Positions 32,584 through 42,199 of a stretch of 64,000 bases of DNA are shown here, one piece after another. Location: contig CP102593.1 in the NCBI GenBank assembly GCA_025666215.1, positions 2,183,001-2,247,000 on the forward strand, read 5' to 3'. Source of the DNA: Xanthomonas campestris pv. phormiicola. GTDB taxonomy: Bacteria > Pseudomonadota > Gammaproteobacteria > Xanthomonadales > Xanthomonadaceae. Both the position numbers and the translations under genes were made by a program. Each line of letters opens with the position of its first letter. Position 1 is the first letter of the stretch. The notes beneath the pieces were generated by a model. That model was not told the origin of the DNA, did no database searches, and saw nothing but the letters and a program-made list of their open reading frames with translations.

Positions 32584-32684
32584 GCGCCCTTCAACTCCAC
32601 ACACCACCCAAATGCGTTACCATTTGGTCTGTCTTCAATGTGGAACTACGGGTGGCCCGCGGCAACGCCGGCCGAGCGTGCGAC

Positions 32685-32761
32685 ATGAGCACTACCATCG
32701 CCCCAGCATGACCCCCCGTCCAAGGCTGTCCGAGCAGGCGCCCTTGTGGCGCCTTCTTTGT
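32685..32761 (+). promoter_or_regulatory. possible thrS leader peptide and attenuator
   Basis: ATG at 32685 opens an 8-codon frame MSTTIAPA (stop 32709-32711) with two adjacent Thr codons. Twenty-four bases later a hairpin AGGCGCC/GGCGCCT (32736-32754) is followed by TCTTT. This is the layout of transcription attenuation sensing charged tRNA-Thr, 131 bases before thrS. No strong ribosome-binding site is seen for the leader, so it remains a hypothesis. Confidence 0.4.
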
Positions 32762-32841
32762 ATCCCGCGCCTTGCGCCGCCGGCTTCCGGCGCGCCGCGG
32801 GAAACGCCCGACCCGTCTCGCTCCCCTTCTTGCCGAATCCC

Positions 32842-34746
32842 ATGATCACGATCACGCTCCCCGACGGCAGCCGCCGCGAATTCGAACACCCCGTCAGTCC
32901 CATGGACGTGGCCCTGTCCATCGGCCCGGGCCTGGCCAAGGCGACCATCGCTGGCCAGGTCGACGGCCGCCTGGTCGACGCCTGCGACCTCATCGAGCAC
33001 GACGCCAGCCTGCGCCTGATCACCGCCAAGGACGCCGAGGGCGTGGAGATCATCCGCCACTCCTGCGCGCACCTGGTCGGCCATGCGGTCAAGCAGCTGT
33101 ATCCCGCGGTCAAGATGGTGATCGGCCCGGTCATCGCCGAGGGCTTCTACTACGACATCTACAGCGAGCGCCCGTTCACCCCCGAGGACATGGCGGCGAT
33201 CGAGCAGCGCATGCAGGAGCTGATCGCGCAGGATTACGACGTGGTCAAGAAGGTCACCCCGCGCGCCGAGGTGATCGAACTGTTCCGCCAGCGCGGCGAG
33301 GACTACAAGCTGCGCCTGATCGAGGACATGGCCGACGATGTCACCGCGATGGGCCTGTACTACCACCAGGAATACGTGGACATGTGCCGCGGCCCGCACG
33401 TGCCCAACACGCGCTTCCTCAAGGCGTTCAAGCTGACCCGCATCTCCGGCGCCTATTGGCGCGGCGATGCCAAGAACGAGCAGCTGCAGCGCATCTACGG
33501 CACCGCCTGGGCCGACAAGAAGCAGCTGGACGCCTACATCCTGCGCATGGAGGAAGCGGACAAGCGCGACCATCGCAAGATCGGCAAGCAGCAGGGCCTG
33601 TTCCATCTGCAGGAAGAGGGCCCGGGCCTGGTGTTCTGGCATCCGAAGGGCTGGTCGATCTGGCAGGTGGTCGAGCAGTACATGCGCCGCGTGTACCGCG
33701 ACAGCGGCTACGGCGAGGTGCGCTGCCCGCAGATCCTGGACGTGTCGCTGTGGCAGAAGTCCGGCCACTGGGACAACTACCAGGACAACATGTTCTTCAC
33801 CGAGTCGGAGAAGCGCACCTACGCGGTCAAGCCGATGAACTGTCCCGGCCACGTACAGGTGTTCAACCAGGGCCTGCACAGCTACCGCGACCTGCCGATC
33901 CGCTACGGCGAGTTCGGCGCCTGTCACCGCAACGAGCCGTCCGGCGCGCTGCACGGCATCCTGCGCGTGCGCGGCTTCACCCAGGACGACGGCCACATCT
34001 TCTGCACCGAGCAGCAGATCGAGGCCGAGGTCACCGCGTTCCACCAGCAGGCGCTGAAGGTGTATGCGGACTTCGGGTTCGACGACATCCAGATCAAGAT
34101 CGCGCTGCGCCCGGAAAAGCGCCTGGGCGACGACGCGACCTGGGACAAGGCCGAGGCCGCGCTGCGCGCCGCGCTCGGCGCCTGCGGCGTGGAATGGCAG
34201 GAACTGCCGGGCGAGGGCGCGTTCTATGGCCCCAAGATCGAGTACCACCTGAAGGACGCGATCGGCCGCACCTGGCAGCTGGGCACGATGCAGGTCGACT
34301 TCATGATGCCCGGCCGCCTCGGCGCCGAGTACGTGGACGAGAACAGCCAGAAGCAGCACCCGGTCATGCTGCACCGGGCCATCGTCGGCTCGATGGAGCG
34401 GTTCATCGGCATCCTGATCGAGCACCATGCCGGCGCGTTCCCGGCCTGGCTGTCGCCGGTGCAGGCAATGGTGATGAACATCACCGATGCCCAGGCCGAC
34501 TATGTAGACAGCGTGCGGAAACTCCTTGCAAATCAAGGCTTCCGCATCGAGGCCGATTTGCGGAACGAAAAAATCGGCTATAAGATTCGCGAACACACGC
34601 TGCAGCGGGTGCCGTACCTGCTGGTGGCGGGCGACCGCGAGAAGGAAAACGGCGCCATTGCAGTCCGCACGCGATCGGGGGAGGATCTGGGAACCATGTC
34701 GGTTGCCGCCTTCGCCGAACGGCTGCGCGCCGAGCAACTGGCGTAA
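32842..34746 (+). CDS. thrS: threonyl-tRNA synthetase
   Basis: Charges tRNA-Thr. 634 residues, normal length. TGS domain (1-62), editing domain with HSCAHLVGH (His73/His77), class II core with [19 protein letters not shown] and the zinc-site Cys in MNCPGHV, and a C-terminal anticodon-binding domain ([20 protein letters not shown]). The frame is open upstream, but the TGS domain begins at ATG 32842. First gene of the thrS-infC-rpmI-rplT-pheST-ihfA block found in many Gammaproteobacteria. Confidence 0.97.
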   Translation: MITITLPDGSRREFEHPVSPMDVALSIGPGLAKATIAGQVDGRLVDACDLIEHDASLRLITAKDAEGVEIIRHSCAHLVGHAVKQLYPAVKMVIGPVIAEGFYYDIYSERPFTPEDMAAIEQRMQELIAQDYDVVKKVTPRAEVIELFRQRGEDYKLRLIEDMADDVTAMGLYYHQEYVDMCRGPHVPNTRFLKAFKLTRISGAYWRGDAKNEQLQRIYGTAWADKKQLDAYILRMEEADKRDHRKIGKQQGLFHLQEEGPGLVFWHPKGWSIWQVVEQYMRRVYRDSGYGEVRCPQILDVSLWQKSGHWDNYQDNMFFTESEKRTYAVKPMNCPGHVQVFNQGLHSYRDLPIRYGEFGACHRNEPSGALHGILRVRGFTQDDGHIFCTEQQIEAEVTAFHQQALKVYADFGFDDIQIKIALRPEKRLGDDATWDKAEAALRAALGACGVEWQELPGEGAFYGPKIEYHLKDAIGRTWQLGTMQVDFMMPGRLGAEYVDENSQKQHPVMLHRAIVGSMERFIGILIEHHAGAFPAWLSPVQAMVMNITDAQADYVDSVRKLLANQGFRIEADLRNEKIGYKIREHTLQRVPYLLVAGDREKENGAIAVRTRSGEDLGTMSVAAFAERLRAEQLA

Positions 34747-34809
34747 GACAACCCCGATGCGGGCGGAGCCTCCGTCCGCGTCGGTCCGATTCCCCTGGGA
34801 GATTGCAAC

Positions 34810-35334
34810 ATCAGTACCCCTGACAACAAACAGAACCGCAAGAACCAAGAGATCCGTGTCCCGCGCGTTCGCGTGATCGGCAAGGACGGCGAGATGGTCG
34901 GCGTGTTGACCCGCGACGAAGCGCTGGCGCTGGCCGAAGAGGACGGACTCGACCTGGTCGAGATCCAGCCGCAGGCCGATCCGCCGGTCTGCAAGATCAT
35001 GGACTTCGGCAAGTTCAAGTTCGAGCAGCAGAAGAAGGCGAACGAAGCGAAGAAGAAGACCAAGCAGGTCGAGATCAAGGAAATCAAGTTCCGTCCGGTC
35101 ACGGACGAGGGCGATTACCAGATCAAGCTGCGCAACATGCGTCGCTTCCTCGAAGAGGGCGACAAGGTCAAGGTCAACATCCGTTTCCGTGGCCGCGAAA
35201 TGAGCCACCAGGAACTCGGGCGCGAAATGGCGTCGCGGATCGAGGCCGACCTTGGCGAAGACATCGTCATCGAATCGCGTCCGCGCCTGGAAGGCCGGCA
35301 GATGGTGATGATGATCGCGCCGAAGAAGCGCTGA
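34810..35334 (+). CDS. infC: translation initiation factor IF-3 (AUC start)
   Basis: Binds the 30S subunit and checks start-codon pairing. No ATG, GTG or TTG yields the full N-terminus; the frame at ATC 34810 ([19 protein letters not shown]) gives 174 residues, the normal length, with GGGAG 8 bases upstream. A non-canonical start is the known basis of infC self-regulation (AUU in E. coli). The first ATG downstream (34873 frame) would remove the N-domain beginning. Conserved [20 protein letters not shown] is present. Confidence 0.93.
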   Translation: MSTPDNKQNRKNQEIRVPRVRVIGKDGEMVGVLTRDEALALAEEDGLDLVEIQPQADPPVCKIMDFGKFKFEQQKKANEAKKKTKQVEIKEIKFRPVTDEGDYQIKLRNMRRFLEEGDKVKVNIRFRGREMSHQELGREMASRIEADLGEDIVIESRPRLEGRQMVMMIAPKKR

Positions 35335-35469
35335 TCGCAGGTCAGGATCGCGCCCCGCCCATGTGCGGGAGCGCGGGGCCACCCCGGGCGCCTGTCGGCG
35401 CCCTTTGCGTTTCCCGACCGCAGCGCCCCGTCGCGCTTGCGGCGTGCTCGTGGGGTGTGCAGCCTTTTC

Positions 35470-35553
35470 GAGTCCCGAGTCCCGAGTCCCGAGTCCAGAG
35501 TCCCGAGTCCCGAGTCCAGAGTCCCGAGTCCCGAGTCCCGAGTCCCGAGTCCC
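35470..35553. repeat. 12 tandem heptads GAGTCCC/GAGTCCA
   Basis: Exactly 84 bases: units 4 and 7 are GAGTCCA, the other ten GAGTCCC. Unlike the copies at 32439 and 37550 there is no inverted partner nearby. Such tandem arrays mutate in copy number by slippage. Confidence 0.92.
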
Positions 35554-35762
35554 GGCGCCCGGATCGAACTGCATGATTTGCAAGGCATTCCAAGCCCTGG
35601 CATAATGCGCGGCCCAGTACATCGGGTTTGCCGTCAACGCGGCAATAGGACCCGCCCTGATTCTTTGAGGATCAAGGGCTTACAAGCCGGTACGGGCACG
35701 GACGGAAAGCGTGGCGCAGCCACCGCCCTGACCAGTGACAAAACACCATCAAGGACATTGCA
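35554..35762 (+). promoter_or_regulatory. rpmI-rplT leader region
   Basis: Remaining part of the 428-base infC-rpmI gap. Contains small stems (GATTCTTTGAGGATC, GGCTTACAAGCC) and no gene. In other bacteria the leader here carries a ribosomal-protein L20 autoregulatory structure; that function here is inference. Confidence 0.3.
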
Positions 35763-35960
35763 ATGCCCAAGATCAAGACCAACCGGGCGGCGGCCAAGCG
35801 CTTCCGCAAGACCGCCTCCGGCAAATACAAGTGCGGCCACGCCAACCGTAGCCATATCCTCACCAAGAAAGCGACCAAGCGGAAGCGCAACCTGCGGCAG
35901 ACGAACCATGTTCGTGCCGAGGACGCTGGCCGTCTTGACCGTATGCTGCCTTACCTCTGA
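35763..35960 (+). CDS. rpmI: 50S ribosomal protein L35
   Basis: 65 residues, very basic: [20 protein letters not shown] and the HILTKK motif are diagnostic. 10 bases before rplT; normal length. Confidence 0.97.
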
Positions 35961-35970
35961 GGACTGAACC

Positions 35971-36330
35971 ATGGCTCGAGTAAAACGTGGCGTCCAGGCA
36001 CGCCGTCGTCACAAGAAAGTTCTGAACCTGGCCAAGGGCTACTACAACGCCCGTCGCAAGGTCTTCCGCGTCGCCAAGCAGGCGGTGATCAAGGCGCAGC
36101 AGTACGCCTACATTGGCCGCAAGCAGAAGAAGCGCGTGTTCCGTTCGCTGTGGATCACCCGCATCAATGCGGCGGCCCGCATCAATGGCCTGAGCTACAG
36201 CCGTTTCATGAACGGCCTGCTCAAGGCTGGCATCACCCTGGATCGCAAGGTGCTGGCGGATATCGCCGTGCACGACGCGCAGGGCTTTGCCGCCTTGGCG
36301 GAGAAGGCAAAGGGCGCGCTGGCGGCATAA
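35971..36330 (+). CDS. rplT: 50S ribosomal protein L20
   Basis: 119 residues. [18 protein letters not shown] start, [19 protein letters not shown] centre and SYSRFMNGL are diagnostic. Needed for early 50S assembly and commonly a repressor of its own operon. Followed by two terminator-like hairpins. Confidence 0.97.
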   Translation: MARVKRGVQARRRHKKVLNLAKGYYNARRKVFRVAKQAVIKAQQYAYIGRKQKKRVFRSLWITRINAAARINGLSYSRFMNGLLKAGITLDRKVLADIAVHDAQGFAALAEKAKGALAA

Positions 36331-36350
36331 GTGCGAGTCCCTCGCAGGAG

Positions 36351-36374
36351 CCCGCACATCCATGTGCGGGTTTT
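36351..36374 (+). terminator. intrinsic terminator after rplT
   Basis: CCCGCACAT/ATGTGCGGG 9-bp stem with 2-base gap, then TTTTC. Confidence 0.75.
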
Positions 36375-36400
36375 CAACGAGGCGCCATCGCAGACATGCA

Positions 36401-36429
36401 GGGGAAGGGCGCGAGTCCTTCCCCTTTTT
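36401..36429 (+). terminator. second terminator or pheS attenuator
   Basis: GGGGAAGG/CCTTCCCC stem followed by TTTTT, 100 bases before pheS. Because it lies in the pheS leader it may act as an attenuator as in E. coli pheST, but I do not see a convincing Phe-rich leader peptide with its own start. Confidence 0.65.
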
Positions 36430-36517
36430 GCGTTTTGGGCATCCCGATCGCGGGATCGATCCTGTCGCGGGATGTCTCCCGGGCACGGGATCCGGGTCGG
36501 GTGGTCGGCTGAAGTGA

Positions 36518-37540
<1,023 letters not shown>

Positions 37541-37549
37541 GTTCTGTTC

Positions 37550-37648
37550 GGGACTCGGGACTCGGGACTCGGGACTCGTGGAAGCGTCAGCGCTCCACTT
37601 GTCCGCGCGTTCTGGCATCCCAGTCCCGGGTCCCGAGTCCCGAGTCCC
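37550..37648. repeat. GGGACTC...GAGTCCC heptad inverted repeat between pheS and pheT
   Basis: Four GGGACTC units (37550-37577) and an inverted set of (G)AGTCCC/GGGTCCC units (37622-37648). Could fold into a long stem in the pheST mRNA. Same family as the copies at 32439 and 35470. Confidence 0.88.
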
Positions 37649-37657
37649 GGAAAAACA

Positions 37658-40036
37658 ATGAAATTCTCTGAAAACTGGCTGCGCAGCCACGTCCCCACCC
37701 AGGCCACGCGCGATGAACTGGCTGCGACCCTGACCGCCATCGGTCTGGAGGTCGAAGAGGTCACGCCGCTCGGCGAATCGCTGCAGCAGGTGGTGGTGGC
37801 GCGCATCGTCGAAGCGGCGCGGCATCCGGAAGCCGATCGGCTGCAGGTGTGCCAGGTCGATGCCGGGCAGGGCGACTTGCTGCAGATCGTCTGCGGCGCG
37901 CCGAACGCGCGCGCCGGGCTGGTCGCGCCGCTGGCGCTGGTCGGCGCCCAGGTCGGCGGCATCGCGATCAAGGCGGCCAGGCTGCGCGGCGTGGAGTCCA
38001 ACGGCATGCTGTGCTCGGCCAAGGAGCTGGGCCTGGACAGCGATGCGTCGGGCCTGTTGGAGCTGCCCGATGACGCGCCGATCGGCCAGGCGCTGAGCGA
38101 CTACCTCGGGTTGCCCGACGCCAGCATCGAGATCAAGCTGACCCCGAACCGCGCCGATTGCTTCGGCGTGCGCGGCATCGCCTACGACGTGGCCGCGGCC
38201 TGCGCCAGCGAAGTGCTGCCGTTCGCGGCCGAGCCGGTCGCGGTCGCCAGCGAGCGCCGCCTCGAGGTGCGCCTGCAGGCGGGCGGCGATGCGCCGCGCT
38301 ACTGCGGCCGCGTCGTCGAGGATCTCGACCCGGCGGCGAAGACGCCGCTGTGGATGGCCGAACGCCTGCGCCGCAGCGGCGTGCGCCCGGTGTCGCTGCT
38401 GGTCGATATCACCCAGTACGTGATGCTGGAACTGGGCCAGCCGATGCATGCCTTCGACCTGGAGACGCTGCACGGCCCAGTCGGGGTGCGCCGTGCGCGT
38501 GCCGGCGAGACGCTGAAACTGCTCGACGGCCGCGACGCGACGCTCGACGACGGCTTCCTGGCCGTCACCGACGGCGACCGCGTGGTCGCCCTGGCCGGCT
38601 TGATGGGCGGCCACGACACCCGCGTCACCGACGCGACCCGGCATGTGTTCCTGGAGGCCGCGCACTTCGCGCCGGCGGCGATCATGGGCCGCGGCCGCAA
38701 GCTTGGCCTGCATACCGATGCCGGCCACCGGTTCGAGCGCGGCGTGGATCCGGCGCTGCCGCGGCCGGCGCTGGAACTGGCGACGCGGCTGGTGCTGGAA
38801 CTGGCCGGCGGCCGCGCCGGCCCGGTGGTCGAGGCCGAGCTGCGCGAGCACCTGCCGACCCCGGCGCCGATCGCGCTGCGCCGCACCCGCATCGTGCGCG
38901 TGCTCGGCATCGAGATCGTCGACGCCGACGTCGAGCGCATCCTGCGCGCGCTGGGCATGGAGGTCGTCGCAACCGGCAATGGCTGGCAGGTCACCGCGCC
39001 GAGCCGCCGCTTCGATATCGCGCTGGAAGAAGACCTGATCGAGGAGCTGGCGCGCATCCACGGCTACGACCGCTTGCCGACCACGCTGCCGGGCGGCGCC
39101 TCGCGCATCGCCATGGGCAGCGAGACGCAGCTGGACGAATTGAGCGTGCGCCGCCAGCTGGTCGCGCGCGACATGCTGGAAACCATCAACTACGCCTTCG
39201 TCGAGGCGGCCCTGCTCGACCAGTGGGGCCTGGATGCCGGACGCGTGGCGCTGGCCAATCCGCTCAGCGCCGAACTGGCGGTGATGCGTCCGTCGCTGTT
39301 GCCGGGGCTGGTCGCGGCGCTGGGCCGCAACGTCGCCCGCCAGGCCGGGCGGGTGCGCCTGTTCGAGCTGGGCAAGGTGTTCGAGGCCGCGGCGACGGCC
39401 GGCTCTGCGCCGGCGGAGACGCAGCGCGTGGCGGCGGCGGTATGCGGCGATGCCGATGCGCTGCAGTGGGGCCTGCCGGCACGCAAGGTCGACTTCTACG
39501 ACCTCAAGGGCGACCTGGACGCGCTGGCCAGCGCTGCCGGTGCGCGCCTGGACTACCGTCCGTCGGCACTGCCATTCGCGCATCCGACCCGTGCCGCCGA
39601 CGTGTACCGCGATGGCGCGCGGATCGGCTGGATCGGCCAGTTGCATCCGCGCCTGTTGCAGGCGATGCAGATCGACGTGGAGGTGCTCGGCTTCGAGCTG
39701 GATCTGGCGCCGCTGGCGGCGCGCGCGCTGCCGCATGCCGCCGAGCTGTCGCGGTTCCCGTCGGTACGCCGCGACCTGGCCTTCCTGGTGCCGGAGGCGG
39801 TGGCCTGGTCGGCGCTGGCCGGCAGCGTGCGCGCTGCGGTCGGGCCGCTGCTGCGCGAGGTGGTGCTGTTCGATCGCTACGTCGGGCCGGGGGTCGAGGC
39901 GGGTTTCAAGAGTCTCGCTATGGGCTTGATTTTGCAGGACAACTCGCGCACTCTGACGGATCGCGATGTGGATGCCGTGGTCGCCGATGCAGTGGCGGCG
40001 CTGGCGCGCGAACACGATGCGCGGATTCGCGGCTGA
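37658..40036 (+). CDS. pheT: phenylalanyl-tRNA synthetase beta subunit
   Basis: 792 residues, usual size. Starts MKFSENWLRSHVP; tRNA-binding domain about 40-150 (HPEADRLQVCQVDAG), B3/B4 editing domains, B5, core-like domain and a C-terminal anticodon-binding domain ending LTDRDVDAVVADAV. 21 bases before ihfA. Confidence 0.97.
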   Translation: MKFSENWLRSHVPTQATRDELAATLTAIGLEVEEVTPLGESLQQVVVARIVEAARHPEADRLQVCQVDAGQGDLLQIVCGAPNARAGLVAPLALVGAQVGGIAIKAARLRGVESNGMLCSAKELGLDSDASGLLELPDDAPIGQALSDYLGLPDASIEIKLTPNRADCFGVRGIAYDVAAACASEVLPFAAEPVAVASERRLEVRLQAGGDAPRYCGRVVEDLDPAAKTPLWMAERLRRSGVRPVSLLVDITQYVMLELGQPMHAFDLETLHGPVGVRRARAGETLKLLDGRDATLDDGFLAVTDGDRVVALAGLMGGHDTRVTDATRHVFLEAAHFAPAAIMGRGRKLGLHTDAGHRFERGVDPALPRPALELATRLVLELAGGRAGPVVEAELREHLPTPAPIALRRTRIVRVLGIEIVDADVERILRALGMEVVATGNGWQVTAPSRRFDIALEEDLIEELARIHGYDRLPTTLPGGASRIAMGSETQLDELSVRRQLVARDMLETINYAFVEAALLDQWGLDAGRVALANPLSAELAVMRPSLLPGLVAALGRNVARQAGRVRLFELGKVFEAAATAGSAPAETQRVAAAVCGDADALQWGLPARKVDFYDLKGDLDALASAAGARLDYRPSALPFAHPTRAADVYRDGARIGWIGQLHPRLLQAMQIDVEVLGFELDLAPLAARALPHAAELSRFPSVRRDLAFLVPEAVAWSALAGSVRAAVGPLLREVVLFDRYVGPGVEAGFKSLAMGLILQDNSRTLTDRDVDAVVADAVAALAREHDARIRG

Positions 40037-40057
40037 GACGTAGGGGATAGCAGGGCA

Positions 40058-40357
40058 ATGGCGTTGACCAAAGCGGAAATGGCCGAACGGTTGTTCGACG
40101 AAGTCGGGCTGAACAAGCGCGAGGCCAAGGAATTCGTCGATGCTTTCTTCGATGTGCTGCGCGATGCGCTGGAGCAGGGACGGCAGGTGAAGCTGTCCGG
40201 TTTCGGCAACTTCGATCTGCGCCGCAAGAACCAACGGCCCGGTCGCAATCCCAAGACCGGCGAAGAAATTCCGATCTCGGCGCGGACGGTGGTGACCTTC
40301 CGCCCCGGACAGAAGCTCAAGGAGCGAGTGGAGGCTTATGCTGGACCCGGGCAGTAA
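40058..40357 (+). CDS. ihfA: integration host factor alpha subunit
   Basis: 99-residue DNA-bending protein. [20 protein letters not shown] start and the beta-arm sequence [12 protein letters not shown] with the Pro that intercalates into DNA. Overlaps the merR-like gene by 20 bases. Confidence 0.97.
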   Translation: MALTKAEMAERLFDEVGLNKREAKEFVDAFFDVLRDALEQGRQVKLSGFGNFDLRRKNQRPGRNPKTGEEIPISARTVVTFRPGQKLKERVEAYAGPGQ

Positions 40358-40694
40358 CCGCGAACTTCCGCCGATTCCGGCCAAGCGCTACTTCACCATC
40401 GGTGAGGTCAGCGAGCTGTGCGACGTCAAACCGCACGTGCTGCGCTATTGGGAGACCGAATTTCCCAGCCTTGAACCGGTCAAGCGCCGCGGCAACCGCC
40501 GCTACTACCAGCGCCACGACGTGCTGATGGTGCGGCAGATCCGCAGCCTGCTGTACGAACAGGGCTATACGATCGGCGGCGCGCGCTTGCGCCTGGAAGG
40601 CGAGGGCGCGCGGCAGGAGTCGGCGCTGAGCAACCAGATCATCAAGCAGGTGCGGCAGGAACTGGAAGAAGTGCTGCAGTTGCTGCGGCGCTGA
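40338..40694 (+). CDS. MerR-family transcriptional regulator
   Basis: 118 residues with an N-terminal winged helix ([26 protein letters not shown]) followed by a helical segment. No metal-binding Cys pattern is visible, so the signal is unknown. It conservedly follows ihfA in Xanthomonas and Pseudomonas; start overlaps ihfA. Confidence 0.93.
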   Translation: MLDPGSNRELPPIPAKRYFTIGEVSELCDVKPHVLRYWETEFPSLEPVKRRGNRRYYQRHDVLMVRQIRSLLYEQGYTIGGARLRLEGEGARQESALSNQIIKQVRQELEEVLQLLRR

Positions 40695-40791
40695 GCGGCA
40701 ACCGCGCGACCGGCTAGGAATGGCCGCGCCAATCCCGCTATAATCGCCAGCTCGCCGCGAGGCGGGACCGCCGCAACGGCGGAGTTTTTAC

Positions 40792-40868
40792 CGGGGTATA
40801 GCGCAGCCTGGTAGCGCACTAGTCTGGGGGACTAGTGGTCGTCGGTTCGAATCCGGCTACCCCGACCA
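40792..40868 (+). tRNA. tRNA-Pro (anticodon GGG)
   Basis: 77 bases including encoded CCA. Acceptor CGGGGTA/TACCCCG, D-arm AGCGCAGCCTGGTAGCGC, anticodon arm CTAGT-CTGGGGG-ACTAG with GGG, and T-loop GGTTCGAATCC. In Xanthomonas this tRNA borders the gum cluster. Confidence 0.96.
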
Positions 40869-40874
40869 TCTTCG

Positions 40875-40904
40875 AAGGCCCATGTCAGCGACATGGGCCT
40901 TTTT
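40875..40904 (+). terminator. intrinsic terminator of tRNA-Pro
   Basis: AAGGCCCATGTC/GACATGGGCCTT stem, loop AGC, then TTT. Confidence 0.9.
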
Positions 40905-41497
40905 CGTTTTGCGGCGTTCGGGCTGCCTGGGGAACTGCCCGGCGGCAATTGCGTCGCCGCGGCCTCAGGCGCCCGGCTGGCGGGAAGTCGCCGGAGTCAT
41001 TGCCCCGCAGCTGGGTGCCGATGCACCCGCCCTGGTGGGTCCGTCCCGGCGCGGATCGGTGGCCGGACCGGTTCGGACGAGGGTGTAGACAAACGCGCCC
41101 ATGCTAGCGAGATGCCTGTGCGGCGGGCAGGAAAGAGCCGGAAACGGCGGGGACGGAAATCCGGCAGCGAACTGCGGAGAAGGGCCGTCAGCGCCTTTAC
41201 ATGCGTCACGTTAACGTCGTGTATTTTGCGACGCAGCTTCGTTCGTCATGCTGAATATTCGGACATGTACTTGAATCCACGCGGTATAGCGTCAAAAAAA
41301 TGCCGCAGGATGTCTTGGTCAGGACGGGTAGCTGTGCCATAGTGCACTGCAACACGAGGCTTCGCTGTTGGCTTGGGCGGTCGCCCCAGGCAGGAAATGA
41401 CACTGCAATCGTCTTGCCCGACCGGTGATGGAGCGCTGGCCGGATAGAAGAGTGCGGCGTTCCCAAAACCACTCGACAGAGGGCGTCTGCATCAAGC
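40905..41497 (+). promoter_or_regulatory. gum operon promoter and long leader
   Basis: No gene supported in these roughly 590 bases. A sigma70-like promoter candidate is TTGGTC (41315-41320), a 17-base spacer, then CATAGT (41338-41343), which leaves a 5' leader of about 150 bases before gumB. ACGTTAACGT (41208-41217) is a short palindrome upstream. Transcription start and regulator binding are unverified. Confidence 0.5.
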
Positions 41498-42199
41498 ATG
41501 GGTAAACTCTCCGGTACGTTCAACTGGGCATTGTGCCTGGCCCTTTCCTGTCTGCTCTTCCTGTCCGGGTGCAGTAGCGCCGGACCGAAGCTGCCGACGG
41601 AATTGCCGCCAGGCGATCCGCTGGCCGCCTCCATGGGACAGCCGGAGTACCTTCTCAGCCCCGGCGATCTGCTGACGGTCAAGGTGTTTCAGGTGGACGA
41701 TCTGGAACGCCAGGTGCGGGTCGACAACGAGGGCCGCATCTCGCTGCCGCTGGTCGGCGACATCAAGGCGGCCGGGCTCAGCGTCAACGCCTTGCAGAAG
41801 GACATCACCGAACGCTACCGCAACGGCTATCTGCAGAACCCGCAGGTGTCGGTGCTGGTCGACGAGTTCACCGGCAACCGGGTCACCGTGACCGGTGCGG
41901 TGGGCGAGCCGGGCATCTACCCCATCGTCGGTCCGGCGCTGACCCTGCAGCAGGCGCTGTCGCTGGGCAAGGGCGTCAGCGATGTGGCAAGCCGCGGCAA
42001 CGTGGTGGTGTTCCGCAACGTCGGCGGGCAGAAGATGCTGGCCCGTTTCGATCTGCGCGATATCCAGAAGGGCATCTCGCCGGATCCTGAAATCTACGGC
42101 GGCGACATCGTGGTGGTGTACCGCTCCGATGCGCTCGTCTTGCTGCGCACCGTGGTGCAGCTGACCCCGTTCGTCATGGTCTGGCGGGCATACCGATGA
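41498..42199 (+). CDS. gumB: GumB, outer-membrane polysaccharide export lipoprotein
   Basis: Wza/OPX-family exporter of xanthan. 233 residues: signal with lipobox LFLSGC, then the Poly_export domain (YLLSPGDLLTVKVFQVDDLE, EGRISLPLVGDI) and SLBB domain (VTVTGAVGEPGIYP). Much shorter than Wza and without its C-terminal helix, as is normal for GumB. The stop overlaps the gumC start (ATGA). Confidence 0.96.
   Translation: MGKLSGTFNWALCLALSCLLFLSGCSSAGPKLPTELPPGDPLAASMGQPEYLLSPGDLLTVKVFQVDDLERQVRVDNEGRISLPLVGDIKAAGLSVNALQKDITERYRNGYLQNPQVSVLVDEFTGNRVTVTGAVGEPGIYPIVGPALTLQQALSLGKGVSDVASRGNVVVFRNVGGQKMLARFDLRDIQKGISPDPEIYGGDIVVVYRSDALVLLRTVVQLTPFVMVWRAYR

Noticed and set aside
35470..35553. CRISPR array
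   Set aside because: Units are 7 bases with no spacers and no cas genes in the window.
35361..35605. Repetitive peptides (SPESRVP repeats) in several frames
   Set aside because: Direct translation of the GAGTCCC heptads; no start signal or conserved protein. Treated as a DNA repeat.
40792..41497. Integrative element inserted at tRNA-Pro
   Set aside because: No integrase, no second copy of the tRNA 3' end and normal high GC in the gum genes; the gum cluster's position beside this tRNA is the normal Xanthomonas arrangement.
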